From: Dinochytrium kinnereticum
Taxonomy: Eukaryota; Chytridiomycota; Chytridiomycetes; Chytridiales; Chytridiaceae
Direction of reading: 5' to 3'
DNA: 64,000 nucleotides
NCBI GenBank assembly: GCA_027604005.1
Contig: JADGJT010000001.1
Coordinates: 1 to 64,000 of the forward strand
Under the pieces are notes generated by a model, which was given only the letters and a program-made list of their open reading frames with translations, searched no databases and was not told the origin of the DNA. A program made the position numbers and the translations under genes. Shown piece by piece: positions 48,701-61,123 of the stretch. The number at the start of each line of letters is the position of its first letter. Position 1 is the first letter of the stretch.

Positions 48701-49208
48701 GCCATCCACCGTGGTGGTGGTCAGATCATCCCCACCTGCCGTCGTGTTATGTACGCTGCGGTTCTTACTGCCACTCCCGGTATTCAGGAGCCCGTCTACC
48801 TCGTTGAGATTCAGTGCCCTGAGTCTGCCATGGGTGGTATCTACAGCGTTCTTAACCGTCGCCGTGGTATGGTTATCGGTGAGGAGCAGCGCCCTGGTAC
48901 TCCTCTCTACACGGTTCGTGCCTACCTCCCCGTCATGGAGTCTTTCGGTTTCACTGGGGACCTCCGTGCCGGTACTGGTGGCCAGGCCTTCCCCCAGTGC
49001 GTGTTCGACCACTGGCAGCTGATGGGTGGGAACCCTCTCGAGGCTGGTTCCAAGATTCAGGACATCATGCTTGCCGTCAGGAAGCGAAAGGGATTGAAGG
49101 TCGAGATGCCCAAGCTCGACGACTTCTACGGTATGTTGTTACTTTTTTTGTCTGCTGCCGATTGTTTTTTAGATATTAACTGTACTCCATTTTTTAGACA
49201 AGCTGTAA
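45729..49208 (+). CDS. EEF2: Translation elongation factor 2
   Basis: This is the GTPase that translocates the ribosome. Exon 1 is only the ATG (45729-45731) and exon 2 is 15 nt, VNFTI (45882-45896). One or two micro-exons follow near 46068 and 46173, then exons of 54, 19 and 11 nt carry [24 protein letters not shown] and STLT. Other motifs are [14 protein letters not shown] (DxPG), VVINKVDR (NKxD), DILA-type domain IV ([20 protein letters not shown]) and the diphthamide loop [10 protein letters not shown] with its His. It ends DDFYDKL. In the switch region the segment is [19 protein letters not shown]: Met stands where animals and yeast have the regulatory phospho-Thr. Codon use is strongly biased, as in highly expressed genes. 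Confidence 0.97.
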
Positions 49209-49430
49209 GGAGCTGGAACTATTATCTGTTCATGTGTTTTGGGAACCACCCAATAAAGTTTATCTCATTTTGCGCTGAAGTTACCAGTCTTGGTTATATT
49301 TTTGGTTATATTATTTTCTTCAAAAAAAAAACGCACGTTGTGAGCTAGCTAAGTATGCACAGGCCGATGGATATCTGAAGATTGATTGTTGGTTGCCGAC
49401 AAGATATGTTGACACCGGGATCATCCGCGG

Positions 49431-49991
49431 GAGGGAGGGGATATTAGAATGACACCGTCTCCCCTCACGAAAAGCATCTCGTGGGGCCGCTTCACAGTCT
49501 GATGATGTCGAACGATTATAAAAAGGGATTAACATCCAGAAGGGTTCAGGCATGTCCGCAAATCCTTGCAATAGAAAAGAAATAGTATCATCTCATACCC
49601 TGAGCGCTTCCTCGAATGTTTGCTCGTTAATCTCCACCTGCAAGTGCCATGTTGATAAGAATGGATGATCCATTGTATAAAATGCCACTGGAATGATTTA
49701 ACGCAGGGGTGGACACATTACCAATGTGATGACTTCTTCCACATCTGAAAGCACCAGATTCATGTGCTGGTCATAGGCCTGTTAGCCATGTATTATGGAA
49801 AGAAAACTAGGTTAGATTGATGTTTTTCTACCCATACCAATAGAAAGGAAGCGCAGAGCAGTTACATGAAGACGCCCGCGCAGCTCCCTGTCCCCTCTCA
49901 TCTTGACATAAATCCTCTCATCGAGCGAGAGCCGCACCAGATCCAGGGGCTCCACAATCGCATGGTCACCACCTGGATGTTCGTCACCCAT
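49431..49991 (-). CDS. LSM3: U6 snRNA-associated Sm-like protein LSM3
   Basis: LSM3 is one of the seven ring subunits in LSM2-8 (U6 snRNA binding, splicing) and LSM1-7 (mRNA decay). It starts [20 protein letters not shown], then the Sm1 motif [20 protein letters not shown] is completed by a spliced exon [20 protein letters not shown] short exon ([13 protein letters not shown]) joins to [20 protein letters not shown] with the Sm2 motif, ending PPSRG. The length fits the family (about 100 residues). The C-terminal exon was identified only by changing frame across an intron between about 49510 and 49603. It is convergent with EF2, about 220 nt apart. Confidence 0.92.
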
Positions 49992-50068
49992 CTTTACGTG
50001 TAGGAAGAAAAATTTAGGATTCTTTTTTCTGCAATGCAGCATGAATACTATGATTTTAATTGCAAAGG

Positions 50069-51040
50069 CTACAGGGTGAGGTCGTCCGGTCTACGGACTC
50101 GTGGGTGCGCGAGAAAATAGGTGAAGATCTTGATCAGCTTACGGAATATGGTGGTTTCAAAAGACCGGCCTTTTCCGTCGTCCAACTCGTTTAGGCGGTC
50201 ATAAACTTCTTGGACCTTGTTTTCTTCGCTTGGCTTGTCGTGCTTTATAAGGCGAAGAAAAATATGTGAATAAATAGAGGAGTTTATCCTTCAGTGAACA
50301 TACCAGAAACAGTGTCTCCATGAAGAAATTCGGGTTGCGAAAGAATTCGTTCATCTGGTTGGAGAAACAAAAATAAGTCATTTATTTCAATTAATGGAAT
50401 CGCATTTCTAACCTTTACCGGAGGTGGGATAGTTGGTAAAACAGACGATCGGAAGTATATCACAATGACTCGCAGGCAATAGTCGGCTTTCTCCGGGTTT
50501 TCATTCGGCATATACTCTCTCCTGCTCAAGTTAGGGCACGAAGTTCAATGTTTAATATTTCGTACAGCGAGTCAAACAGCGTCGATGCATCCCTAAGATC
50601 TGAGTTAGAACTATTAAACTCGTGGAGGGGGATGAAAACCCAACCAGTAACCAACGTTCTCGTTTGTTGCTTGAATCTCGTTAACCTTTGAAACGAATGC
50701 TGAAACGTTGCTTTCGAAATCACAGTGCTAAGATCGTTATTAGAAGTTGGCCAAGATGAGCATGCTGCTCACCCAAAATGTCGTTGATGAGAAGGTTGCC
50801 ACAGCATACTAGAAAATCATTAGGACACTCCTCGATGCCTCATAAAATCTACTTTGTGGTTTGGGTTCATCCGTGACTTCTGCACTGCAAACTTCTTTAT
50901 CAGCTGCTTTACAGCCATCAGCTTTGATCTTTGAAGATTAGAAGGATATCATCTGCCATCCAAACGGACAGTGTTGGAGAGCACGGTGTCGACGCATCGT
51001 GTCCAATATCTATTGCGAACACAATCCGTTCAGGAACCAT
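50069..51040 (-). CDS. BABAM1: BABAM1 / MERIT40-like subunit of BRISC and BRCA1-A complexes
   Basis: In animals BABAM1 is the scaffold of the K63-deubiquitinating BRISC complex and of the BRCA1-A DNA-damage complex. The VWA-like core starts [11 protein letters not shown] and continues [55 protein letters not shown], and [20 protein letters not shown] with the conserved IPPP. The end includes [37 protein letters not shown] and [19 protein letters not shown]. This order and the segment spacing match the family. The start is uncertain: ATG 51040 is chosen at the domain edge, but the frame stays open to another ATG at 51250. Seven or so short exons. Confidence 0.83.
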
Positions 51041-51384
51041 TCCCGTTAAAAAAAATAACAATCCAAAATCGGGTGCACCCGCACTTGGCTTGCATAGATT
51101 GATTGTTCTCTGCTGAAAGGACAACATTGCAGGCATCAAGCAGCGGATCACACCATCATGGAGCTTTATTGATTGCCGAGCTATTGCTCCAAGTGTTAAC
51201 TGCCAAAGCAGCATACAGCTAAATCTAGAGTCCTCGCGCGCGAACCCCATTGACGGGAAAACACGACAGCATCACCTCCACGGGCAGGGTTGAACGATGG
51301 CAGGCTTGAGAATATCGCCTTGATCTTCACTCTACACTCTGTACTGTCCAGGCAAAATTTTCAGCGTTTGCACTGCGAAAAATC

Positions 51385-53365
51385 ATGGTAGGTTGAGGCT
51401 CAACACCAAAGGGCTTAACATGATCCCAGGTCGTCCTTGCTGCCTCCATCTGCACGAAAGGCGGAAAAGGTAATATTTTGATACGTTCAAAGCAGTTTGG
51501 CTAAGTTTTTTCCAGCCATCCTGTCGAGACAGTTCATCGAAATGCCTCGATCGCGCATTGAGGGACTTTTGGCCTCATTCCCTAAATTGATCGGGTCTAG
51601 CGACCAGCACACTTTTGTTGAGACGGATTCTGTTCGATATGTCTACCAGGTGATCTTAGCTATTCCACAGTATTTCAATATCTGACCATTGAGAAATAAG
51701 CCTTTGGATGAACTTTACATGGTTTTGATCACCAACAAGCAGTCAAACATCTTGCAGGACATTGACACCTTGCATTTGTTTGCGCGTGTTGTTTCAGAAT
51801 ACTGTAGGTCTTCTGATGAAAGGGACATTTCAAGACAAAGCTTTGAGCTTCTCAATGTTTTCGACGAGATCATCGCGATGGGATACCGCGAGAGCATCAA
51901 CCTCGCTCAAATCAGGACTATAACAGAGATGGAGAGTCATGAAGAGCGCATACAGGCTGAAATCGAAAAGGTTTTGTGGAATTATGTTGAATTTAGATTT
52001 TGATTCATTGCATACTAGAACCGAGAGAAAGAGGCAAAGGATGAGCTGAACAGAAAGGCGAAAATGATGGACGTACAGCGCAGAGAGATGGCCAAAAAGG
52101 GTATCTCTGGAGGTGTCCCCAGTATTTCCGGTGGATTCGGTAGCGGAGGCGGTGGTTCTGCGCAGTACGGTGGATTCAAGCAGTCACAACAGTCCTACAG
52201 CGAGCCTTCCTCATCGCAGCCGTCTTACGAGTCTTACTCATCTCAGACGGCAAGGTAGGATTCGCGAGAAAAGCTTTTTCTTATGCCTTTTAAGTGCTTC
52301 GCGAGCTGCGCCTGCAGGAAAGGGCATGCAACTCGGCCGTAAGCAGAAGAATGATGCCTTATTTGAGGCGATCAAGACGGAGGAAGGAATTGAGGCCACC
52401 ACGGATAGGAGCGCTGGTCAGGCGTCCAACCCTGGTTCGCAGTCTTCCCATACTGAGGGGTGAGTTTATTTATATTTCTCAGTTATCTCAGATGAGGTAC
52501 TTACCATTTCTTAGTATTCATGTCAATGTTGAAGAGAAGATCAACCTGAGAGTCAACCGTGACGGTGCTCTGGAAAATATGGAGGTGAAGGGCACATTAA
52601 CCCTTCTTGTCCGCGATTCCAAAAAGCCTGGAATCAAGTTGAAACTAAAGCCTGTTCATAATGACGCGATCTCATTTAATGTAACAAAAATCCTTCCCTG
52701 CTTAGTGAAAACTACTAACGCATTTTTACAGACTCACCCAAAGGTCGATAAGGATATGTTTGCGAATTCGGTTATTGGGTTGAAAGACCCCGCAGGTTTA
52801 TTCCCACCTGACCAGCCCGTTCCTGTCCTGCGATGGAGGTTGGCAAGTCGGGATGAAAGCTCGATGCCTCTTGCGAGTGAGTCGTAGTACTACCAATCTT
52901 TGCATGCTTAAGATTTTTAGTCAACTGCTGGCCATCTCCTTCTGGCAGCGGTTCGTGTGATGTGAACATTGAATACGATCTGCAGTCCGACAGAATCGAT
53001 CTCAGGGAGGTTTCAATCATCATTCCATACCCGTAAGGCAATTTTTATTTGGAAAGCTCTGACGTTTTACCAGCGGAAACGCAGCCCCTACCATTGGCGA
53101 CGTGGAAGGTCATTATCGTGTAGATCGCCAACGGAAGTTTATTGAATGGCAACTCCCACTGATTGATCAGTCAAACAAATCTGGGGTTTTGGAATTTTCT
53201 GTGGACAGTGAGGACGTAGCTGGCTTTTTCCCTATCCAAGTCCAGTTCACTAGCAACAAGACTATGAGCGATATTGAGGTTGTTGATGCCATGGGAGGCG
53301 ACGGGGCAAGGCTGCAATTTTCAAAGGAATCGCGTCTGGTAACGGATTCGTACACGGTTGTTTAA
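51385..53365 (+). CDS. ARCN1: Coatomer subunit delta (archain)
   Basis: This is the delta subunit of the COPI vesicle coat for Golgi-to-ER transport. The first coding exon is only the ATG (51385-51387); after a 42-nt intron the protein continues [14 protein letters not shown] and, after a second intron, [20 protein letters not shown]. The longin-like N-domain has [20 protein letters not shown] and [16 protein letters not shown]. Then [20 protein letters not shown] leads to a Gly/Ser/Gln-rich linker. The mu-homology domain reads [66 protein letters not shown] and ends VTDSYTVV. Full length for the family. It is convergent with FIBP, with a 30-nt gap. Confidence 0.95.
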
Positions 53366-53395
53366 ATGCGCAGCTTGTTGAAATAGATTTGAACG

Positions 53396-54620
53396 TTATA
53401 GTAACCGCATAACGGACTGTTGAATAAACGTGCATATACGTTGATAACTGGGTGCATACTTCTTCCGGTAGCTCGAGCTGATCCCCTCCAACGAGGAAAA
53501 CTCTTGGATGGTGAGATTGACAAAAAATTCAACATCACTCGCGCTCCACCCAAATGACTGACAAGGCTCCACGACCTTTTCAATGAGAGAAAGGAATATG
53601 TCTTTCAACTCTTTTGAATATGAAAGTCCTGAGCCGAGCGCGAAAATATTCCGCAATAAAACCTTGAAGGAACTTGGGCTACACTTCTCGATAATGTTTG
53701 GCTTTTCCGCTACTTGCAATTTGGATATAATAGCAAGGCGATATTCCTCCAAAACTTCTTTGCGATTGAATATGATAGCTTTTAAGTCTCTCGCATCTTG
53801 CGCTAGGGCCGCGTCCATCTCCGGTAATGCGGCAGTTGTTTGAGAGGTGCAGTATTGCATAAGCAGAGAACCAACTGGGTTGAATCAGCTTCAGTTGCGC
53901 AAGCAATCACCAACCGTATTCTAAGTCGTCAAAATGTAAGCCGGCAAGCTTCTTTTTTGAGCAGTCAAGCCGATGTAAGTTTATGAAAATAATATGGGAA
54001 TACTTGCTAGAACCATTAATAATAAACAACACAAGAAACGAACCTCGCCAGCTCTTTCTGTATCAGATATTCGGTCTGAATTATATGCAGCATGTTGCCC
54101 TCTGCATCCTCGACCCTCTTCATAAGCCGCCGAAGATTATCAAACATCCTCCTACAGCCTTGTGTGGGTATACGACTCTTCTCATGGGCATCATCTAGCT
54201 CCTTCCGAAACCTGGAAGAAAGCTTTTTTCCCAAAACCTCACGAAGAACCCTTGGCTCAAAACTGTAGTAGGTATCGACTAGAAATTGGATGGTGTCGCG
54301 GGATAGAGGGAAAATAAGCTGCGTGAATAACGATCGAGGTCTGTGTAGGTAGTTTTCGATCATCTCGAAATGACGGTACTAGAGTTTTGTTAGGCATTTC
54401 TCCCACACCATGACCCTTGCCTGTGAGAGGACGAAGATCTGCGATGAATACTCATCTCCCAGGGCCTTATTTCTTTTTCTTACGAACTGAGCAGCCGCAT
54501 CGACTGAATATCTGTTAGAAGCCATGAATCGCTCGGCAGTTTACCGCTTAGGCCCATAAGCCAGAGATGCCATACTGTCCTATCAAGAGTGAACTGGGTT
54601 GATGCGAAGGCCGAAAACAT
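53396..54620 (-). CDS. FIBP: FIBP (FGF1 intracellular-binding protein) homologue
   Basis: FIBP is a conserved eukaryotic protein of unclear core function; in animals it binds intracellular FGF1. The N-terminus reads MFSAFASTQFTLDRTVWHLW, then PRSLFTQLIFPLSRDTIQFL, YYSFEPRVLREVLGKKLSSR, TQGCRRMFDNLRRLMKRVED and IQTEYLIQKELAR. The C-terminal exon carries LKDIFLSLIEKVVEPCQSFG and WSASDVEFFVNL, ending SVMRLL. These segments are in FIBP order and spacing (YYxF, REVLGKKLS, CRRxFDN). Four to five exons. Its start codon is only 14 nt from the start of the divergent TFIIH p34 gene. Confidence 0.88.
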
Positions 54621-54634
54621 ATTCAAAAATTGTC

Positions 54635-55842
54635 ATGGGTGGGTAGATGGCATCCAGGAACATTCACTGAACTTACAGAGGACGACGGGCACAACAATGC
54701 TCTCGTTGTTATTTTGGACGTGAATCCATTCGTATGGGCCCAGGCTGCTGAAGATCGCAGTCATCCGGCAAGCTTCATGCAGGTCATGGAGCATGTCATG
54801 ATGATGATAAACGCATACTTGAGCTTGCATTTTGAGAATAAACTAGCCGTTGTGCTTTGTTCTTTTGACAAAAGGTTTATTGCTCGCCATTTCAATTTGA
54901 GTTATTTACTCATTGTGTTTTCCCCTTTCATGAAGCGAGCTAATATATTCGACTGATGGAGGATGCGTCTCCGCCAGAGCTCAAAAATATAGCGAGAAGC
55001 CCCAAAAGAAGACTGGAAATATTTACAAGCAGTTTCGAGAGGTCGATGATGTGATAATGGACCATTTAAAAACTCTTCACTTTAATTCCACATCAAAGGC
55101 TGAAGGTGTGTTGTCCTCGTCATCTCTTTATTGCGGCTAATGACCTGACCTGCTGTTTTTCTTTTTCTTTTTATTAAAAAAACAAGATTCATCTCTGGTT
55201 GCTGGTGCGCTGTCGGAAGCACTATCATGTACCTTTTGTTTGCAGAATCAATTCTAAAAAGCGAATGCAGATATCAATAGGATACGAAAAGCATCAGAAG
55301 GAACCTCAAATTTGGATTCACGGGTCCTTCTTGTGTCTGTCTCAAGTGATGGATCGACTCAATACATTCCTATGATGAACTGTATTTTTGCCGCCCAGAA
55401 ATATGTGGGTCTAACTTTTTGTCTCATGTTAACATCGATATAGAATATCAAGCTCGACGTTTGTAAAGTGTATGGAAAACCCTCCGTCTTTCTTCCGCAG
55501 GCTGCTCACATTACAGGAGGTGTCTACCTGGATGTGAAGGATTCGAAAAACCTAGTTACACACCTTTTGGTTTCCATGACGTTAAGTCAATGCTCTAACT
55601 ATTTAAGCATTCATTTCTACCAGAACCCGCAGTCCGCTCATTACTTTGTGTTCCTAGCGAACAGCAAGTTGATTTCAGGTCCACATGCTTTTGTCATAAA
55701 AAAATAATTGACGTTGGATATGTTTGCTCGGTCTGTTTATCAAGTAAGTGCTTATAGTACATAAGGTGCTTTATTTACATATGCAACAGTTTTCTGCAAA
55801 CAAGAAAAAGTGTGTCCGATGTGCCGGTCCACAATAGCTTAG
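54635..55842 (+). CDS. GTF2H3: TFIIH subunit p34 (GTF2H3 / Tfb4)
   Basis: This is a core TFIIH subunit for transcription initiation and nucleotide-excision repair. Exon 1 is four bases (ATGG, 54635-54638); a 40-nt intron (54639-54678) joins it to give MEDDGHNNALVVILDVNPFV, matching the family's VWA start. Later segments are LHFENKLAVVLCSFDKR, SLVAGALSEALSYINRI, YIPMMNCIFAAQK|IKLDVC and ITGGVYL. The C-terminal Cys-rich domain is VDFRSTCFCHKKIIDVGYVC, SVCLSIFCKQEKVCPMCRS. All Cys pairs for zinc binding are present. No other in-frame ATG precedes the domain, so the micro-exon start is the best explanation. The previous in-frame TTG at 54630 is not needed. Confidence 0.9.
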
Positions 55843-55948
55843 CACAAGCAAGTTAAATAGAATAAGGAAATATCTGAACCATAAGACTGATCGAGCCCTT
55901 GCGTTGGCCTTTTCAATCATAATGTAGCACGCTGGATTGCTTGGCCTC

Positions 55949-58900
55949 CTATCCTGTAACCCGTTGTTTTTCTATAACGCTGTGCATGTTGTAGTTTTTG
56001 GTGACTCGCCAATAGTAATCGGCATACTCTGACTTGCCGAGTAGCTGCATGAAATCTTCGTCATGCGTGATTACAATTAACTGGAAATTCTTTTGCTGTC
56101 GGCGCATCTTTATGATGCTAGGATATATATTAGGGTAGGGTAAAGATAATCCAAGAGCAAACAAACCTGACCAAAGACTCGGCCAAACTCTCTGAATTAT
56201 CCTAAAAGCACCATTAAAAATCAAACAACACAAATATTATACAGTATCCAGGTTGGTTGTGGGCTCATCAAGTGCCAAAATCCCGCAGTTTAGGCAGAAA
56301 GTCTCTGCAAGTGCAAGCCGGATAATAAGCGCTGCCAGAACTTTTTGGCCGGCACTACATCGACCTCGCATATCGAGCTCTGTCTGTTCCTTAATCATAA
56401 CGACCTGATCTTGTTAAATACGTTGCTTATAAACACCGACCCTGTAATTATAAGATCGGTTCCCCTTCACATTTTCTGTATCTGAGCGTATTTCAATAGT
56501 CTCAATGTCTTTAAGGCTTCATTAAAAATGCACACATAGCTAGTAGTTGAAAACTCATCAACTCACCATTTCCTTTGTAAGTATTGACCCACAACTCCCT
56601 AATAATCTTGTTGATCTCCTCCATTTTCATCGAATGATATTTCAAGATAGCACTACTCATTAGCGTGTTGAAAAAAAGAGGCCCAACTTCTCTAACGCCT
56701 TCGAGTACTTGTCGAGATCGTCATTCGCCATTGTTTCCGCCTAATTTAAATCAATATCATGCTATACTTCTTTTAATACCTTCACTTGAACAGCCTGATT
56801 CACATAACGGGAAAATACATCTTTATAGTCTTTTTCAATCTCGTTACGTAATCGAGATATTTGTATCTCCATTTGCTTTGCCTCTCCCGACAAAACAGCA
56901 AGCTAACGGATGTAAATGAACAATAGATTTGCATACTCATACTTCATTACATAGCGTCTCATATCTTCCTGTTAACCTTTTTAGGGTTCGCTCAGTCTCT
57001 TCTCCGTTGAGATTGGCAATATCACGTTTAAGCCGGATCGCTTGCTGCTCCTGAGTTTTCAATTCCTGCTGAAGCTGTCTCAGTTTTAAATTATCTTGAA
57101 CGTTCCGAAGCATCAAGGATATCTCAGCATGGTCTTGATTGATGTTCGCAATCTTTTCTTTTAGCTTCGTGATCTCTTTCTTGCAGCTTTCAATCTCCGT
57201 TTTGCAACTTTCGGTTTTGCGTTCGCAGTCCACAAGTTTTTCTTCTGGATTCACGCTTGAAGCCCTACGCTTTCGTTAAAAAAAATCTACAATCGTCAAG
57301 GCTACCTCAGAAGATCAGTCTCAATATTTCTATAAGATGCCAAGAATTGTTGGGCTTTCTGCATTTTCACATTGTTTTCTCTCTCTTTCATGGATTTTTT
57401 TTCTCGAAGATTTTGAAGAGACTCTCGCACCTCAAAGAGCTGTGGTTCCATAGAAGACCTACTATCTTCTTTGGTCTAAAAAATGAGTTTTGCATCAACA
57501 ATATGGCGTATACCCCCAAGTCGTATTGGCATTTTTCGATATCCGCCTTCAATCCTTTGATCTCAGAGTCTAACCGGGACCGCTCCTTCACTTCATTTTC
57601 CAGATTTTGTAACTTATTTGCCAAATCCTTGATCAAACTTTCTTGATCCTTAATACGATCTTTTTTTCGTCTCAAGTCGATAAGGTGGTCATCTTTTTCT
57701 TTTGCGAGTGTTTTGCTCCAAAATGTTATGGAATACACGCAGAAAGGTCATCTCATACCATTTTTGCATAGCTAGATCCAACTCTTCTTGAAGCTCAGAA
57801 GTGCTTTTAGTCGAGCTCTCTCCAAGTAACTCTGCCTCTAACGAACTAATCTGCAAATGCAAGATATCTTCTTCGGTCTTAAGCTGCTGAGATTCTTCGA
57901 AGCGTCGGCGAAGGGCTTGGAAGGACTCGAGTTTTTGTTTCACGTTAAGAAGTTGCTTTTCGGCCTACCGAAGTCATTCATTTGAGTTTGTAAATTCGTA
58001 CCTCAGGCAACTTTTTCTTAATGTCTTCAAGAGACAATTGAACGTCAGCCTTCTCTTTCGAGATTGAGGGAAGTTCAGTCTCTCTAATCCTTTTGATGTC
58101 CGCCCACACAGGTTTTAGGTCTTCGAAAGTTTTTCGAAGCTTAGCTTTCTCTTGAACAATCAGAAGCTGGTCTTCCTCATTGGGAATCTTTGCCAGGGTT
58201 TGTTGAAGCTGAAGATTTTTAGCCAAATAGTGCAGAAGACCTTTACCTTCTGCATAAAAGCCTGTGACTCACCCTCAGACGAGAACCCTCGGAGGCATAA
58301 AGGACATTGCTTGCAAGCCTCAAAAATTTGAACGTATTTTCGGAAAATATTGGCCGCATTGGAGAAGGTTTTTTCTGAGCTACAATTCCAAATAAACTAC
58401 TTGATAAAGAGAGAAAATGAACCTGGACTCCTCTTCATAAGACTTTTCAATCTCATCCATCCGGGTCAGGAACTCTTCTTCTTTACAGACTTTTTGAAGC
58501 ACATTACGCTTTTCTAGACAATATCAGCCCAATAACAGCAACATTGTGGAATCTTACTGGATACTTCTTTTTCCTTGCTAACTTCAGACTGCTGGAGCAC
58601 ATCGAGCTTACTTCTGTAAAGCGAAACGTCGTTCTTTATATTTTCGAGTTTTTTATCCATACTAAGTTTTTCTTCTTCTGCAAGTCTAGAGCCTGAGCAT
58701 TGCAACTGAAGGCATTATTTACCTTATAGAAGATATTAGCTCCTGATTAATTCGTTAGTCATGCGCAAATGTGTTTAAAAAGCTAACCTTCCCAATATTA
58801 TCCTGAGCGAGAGTCTTCCCCGTTAGGTGTAGAAACTCTGCCTTCAATTGATCGAGACTAGTGACGGTGTAAATAAATAACGAAAGACAAAAAATAGTAT

Positions 58901-61123
58901 ACATTGAATTGTATTTGCCATTAATCCTGTTCGCTTCCGTTTTTTTGACATTGATATTCATTCTAACCTCTCCCTGGAGGTTAATCATCTTGATGTTCTC
59001 AGAAGCGGATTTTCGCTTGGTCTCCCAGGAATTATACTGCTCATCTATAGCCACCACAAGGCTATTCGTCTCGAAGTCGTCCAAGTCATGTCGGAACGTA
59101 TTTAAACGTTTTTCCTTTTGCTAATTAGGAAGAAAAGAGGATATGCAGCAGAAACCTCCTCCGTGATGCTTTGTTTAACACGAATAACATCGCTATCAGA
59201 TATCGTTATCATGCTGCGTCTACTGGACAAGTCTTTCAAGCGATCTTGCTTTTCGCTCTTCGTATATCAGCAAACGCTATAGAATATCAATACCATTTGG
59301 GACTGAAGCAGAGATCTGATGTTCTTTGCTGAATCTATTCCAGACCTAAGATCTTGTTCTTTCGCCATAAGTTTTTTTTCTTGCATTTCAAATTCTTCCT
59401 AAAAGGAATAGGCATGCTATCCGCTTCAAAGTTCAAACCTTTGTCCGAATTACAGTTCTTGATAAAGCCTCAATAAATATTTTGAGCCTCGCAGCAGCGT
59501 CTTCTGGCGAGGACCCTATTTCATCTGCATGCGAAAGATTATAGTGTTTGAAAAATGTGCCAATGTCAGCAGCAATCGATTTCTTGTCCCTTTTTTTCCT
59601 CTCAATAGCCTAAAAGATAAGCAAATGAGATTATAATAAGAGTAATAAAATACAGTACCTGCTGTTCAGCTTCCAACTTCCCCTTCTCACGGAGCAGATC
59701 TAGAAGAATGCTCTCTTTCGCCTGCAAGTCTTCCTCGTGTAAAGGAATTTTATCTTCAAGGGTTTTTGACTCCTTCGCTATTCTGCGGAAGGACTCGTTA
59801 TAGTTCTCGAGAATGGAATACAGTTCGTTCATGCTCTCTGATCACGAGTGTTTGATGTTGCCAAAGTATAAGTAAAATCTACCTGAAAGAACCTGAATAT
59901 CCTGAAACTCTCGGATATTTTTTTCGATATTCGACCGTTCGATTTCGAGTCGGGAAAGATTTGTCTTCAGTTTCTGGAGTTCCTGGACCTCGACCTCTAG
60001 GCTGCGAATCTCGGCGGATACTTTAGCGATCTCAGAAGTCTCAATGCTGCTCCGTCGGCGATTCACGTCAGATAATTTGGTTTGCATATCGGCAATGTTT
60101 TGACTAATCTGAGGTGTTGATTAGCGGAAGTTTATTGAGTATAACCCACCTCGGAAGCCTTTTCTTTGTTGAATCTGAGATGTTCAAGATCATTTGTGTG
60201 AAGTTTTATTTGAATAGCCTGATTCTTGCGAAGTGCTTTGACATTTTCTAGGGCTTTAGAGTATCTGCATGTAAATCAGCCTCATTGCATAAACATATTC
60301 CCAAACCTTGTAGACGCAAAGATCTCGTCAAACTTCTTTTTCAGAACAGCCGGTTCCGACAGTGGCCTTGTTAATGTTAGCAACCGTAGATGCGGCACGC
60401 GACCTGTTTCGCGAAAAATGAAAAGTACTACGTACCAATATGATTCCTCCTGATGACAAAATATCACGTTGTCAAGGATAGCTTTTGACACCCCCAACTG
60501 CTCCGGCATGGCAAGGTCCAGCTCCGCGCACTTGCTGCTGATGCTTACTTGCTAAACAGCAACTTTAACACGTCTCACCAAGTCCGCAATAAACGCACCT
60601 CACCACTTTCATTCTTTGTGACAAGGAGGCTCTCCAGCGTCTTCTGCGTGTAGGTCGTCTTCTTCTTCGTCAGGCTGATGGAGCGCGTGCACACCAGCTC
60701 CTTCCCGTTCACGTTCTGGAACTTGAGCTTGATCTGTGCCTTCACCTCAGTCTCATTCGCCAACTGCAAAATGCGTTACACATCTGTTCAGCAGTTCGGA
60801 CAACGGACCTTTGGGTCATGGATGAAGGCTCCGTTTTTGCTGTTTGGCGGCAGATCGCCGGTGGTTGCGTACTTGAGGCACTCGATGATCGTCTTTTTTT
60901 TTCACGGGATGATTACTACACATTCTCTAAGCTGGGGGGCTGCGCACCGTCTTGCCAGCACCGTTGTGGCCCAGGATGAGGGTGAGGGGGCTGTAGAACT
61001 CAATGACGGCTGCCGTCTGCGGATCGAACGAGCGGATGCCCCTGGAAGCAAGCAGCCCGTCAGCACGCGGTTGCGTTGGGTGGAGGAAGTGCACCTTATC
61101 ATAAGACGGTCGATTTGGGACAT
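55949..61123 (-). CDS. RAD50: DNA repair protein RAD50 (SMC-like ATPase)
   Basis: RAD50 forms the MRE11-RAD50-NBS1 complex that senses and tethers DNA double-strand breaks. A 29-nt first exon ([10 protein letters not shown]) joins [20 protein letters not shown] and Walker A in [12 protein letters not shown]-lobe blocks are [18 protein letters not shown] and [20 protein letters not shown]. Long coiled coils follow on many exons, with a zinc hook at about 58290-58320 ([12 protein letters not shown], CxxC). The C-lobe has a [24 protein letters not shown] signature, [13 protein letters not shown] Walker B and [20 protein letters not shown], ending VIEKQRVTG. More than 20 exons. The start at 61123 is preferred over an in-frame upstream ATG at 61181 because it places [10 protein letters not shown] at the usual distance from the Walker A motif. 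Confidence 0.95.

Noticed and set aside
54630..54634. TTG at 54630 as start of TFIIH p34
   Set aside because: The ATGG micro-exon plus 40-nt intron gives an ATG start and the expected N-terminus without a non-ATG codon.
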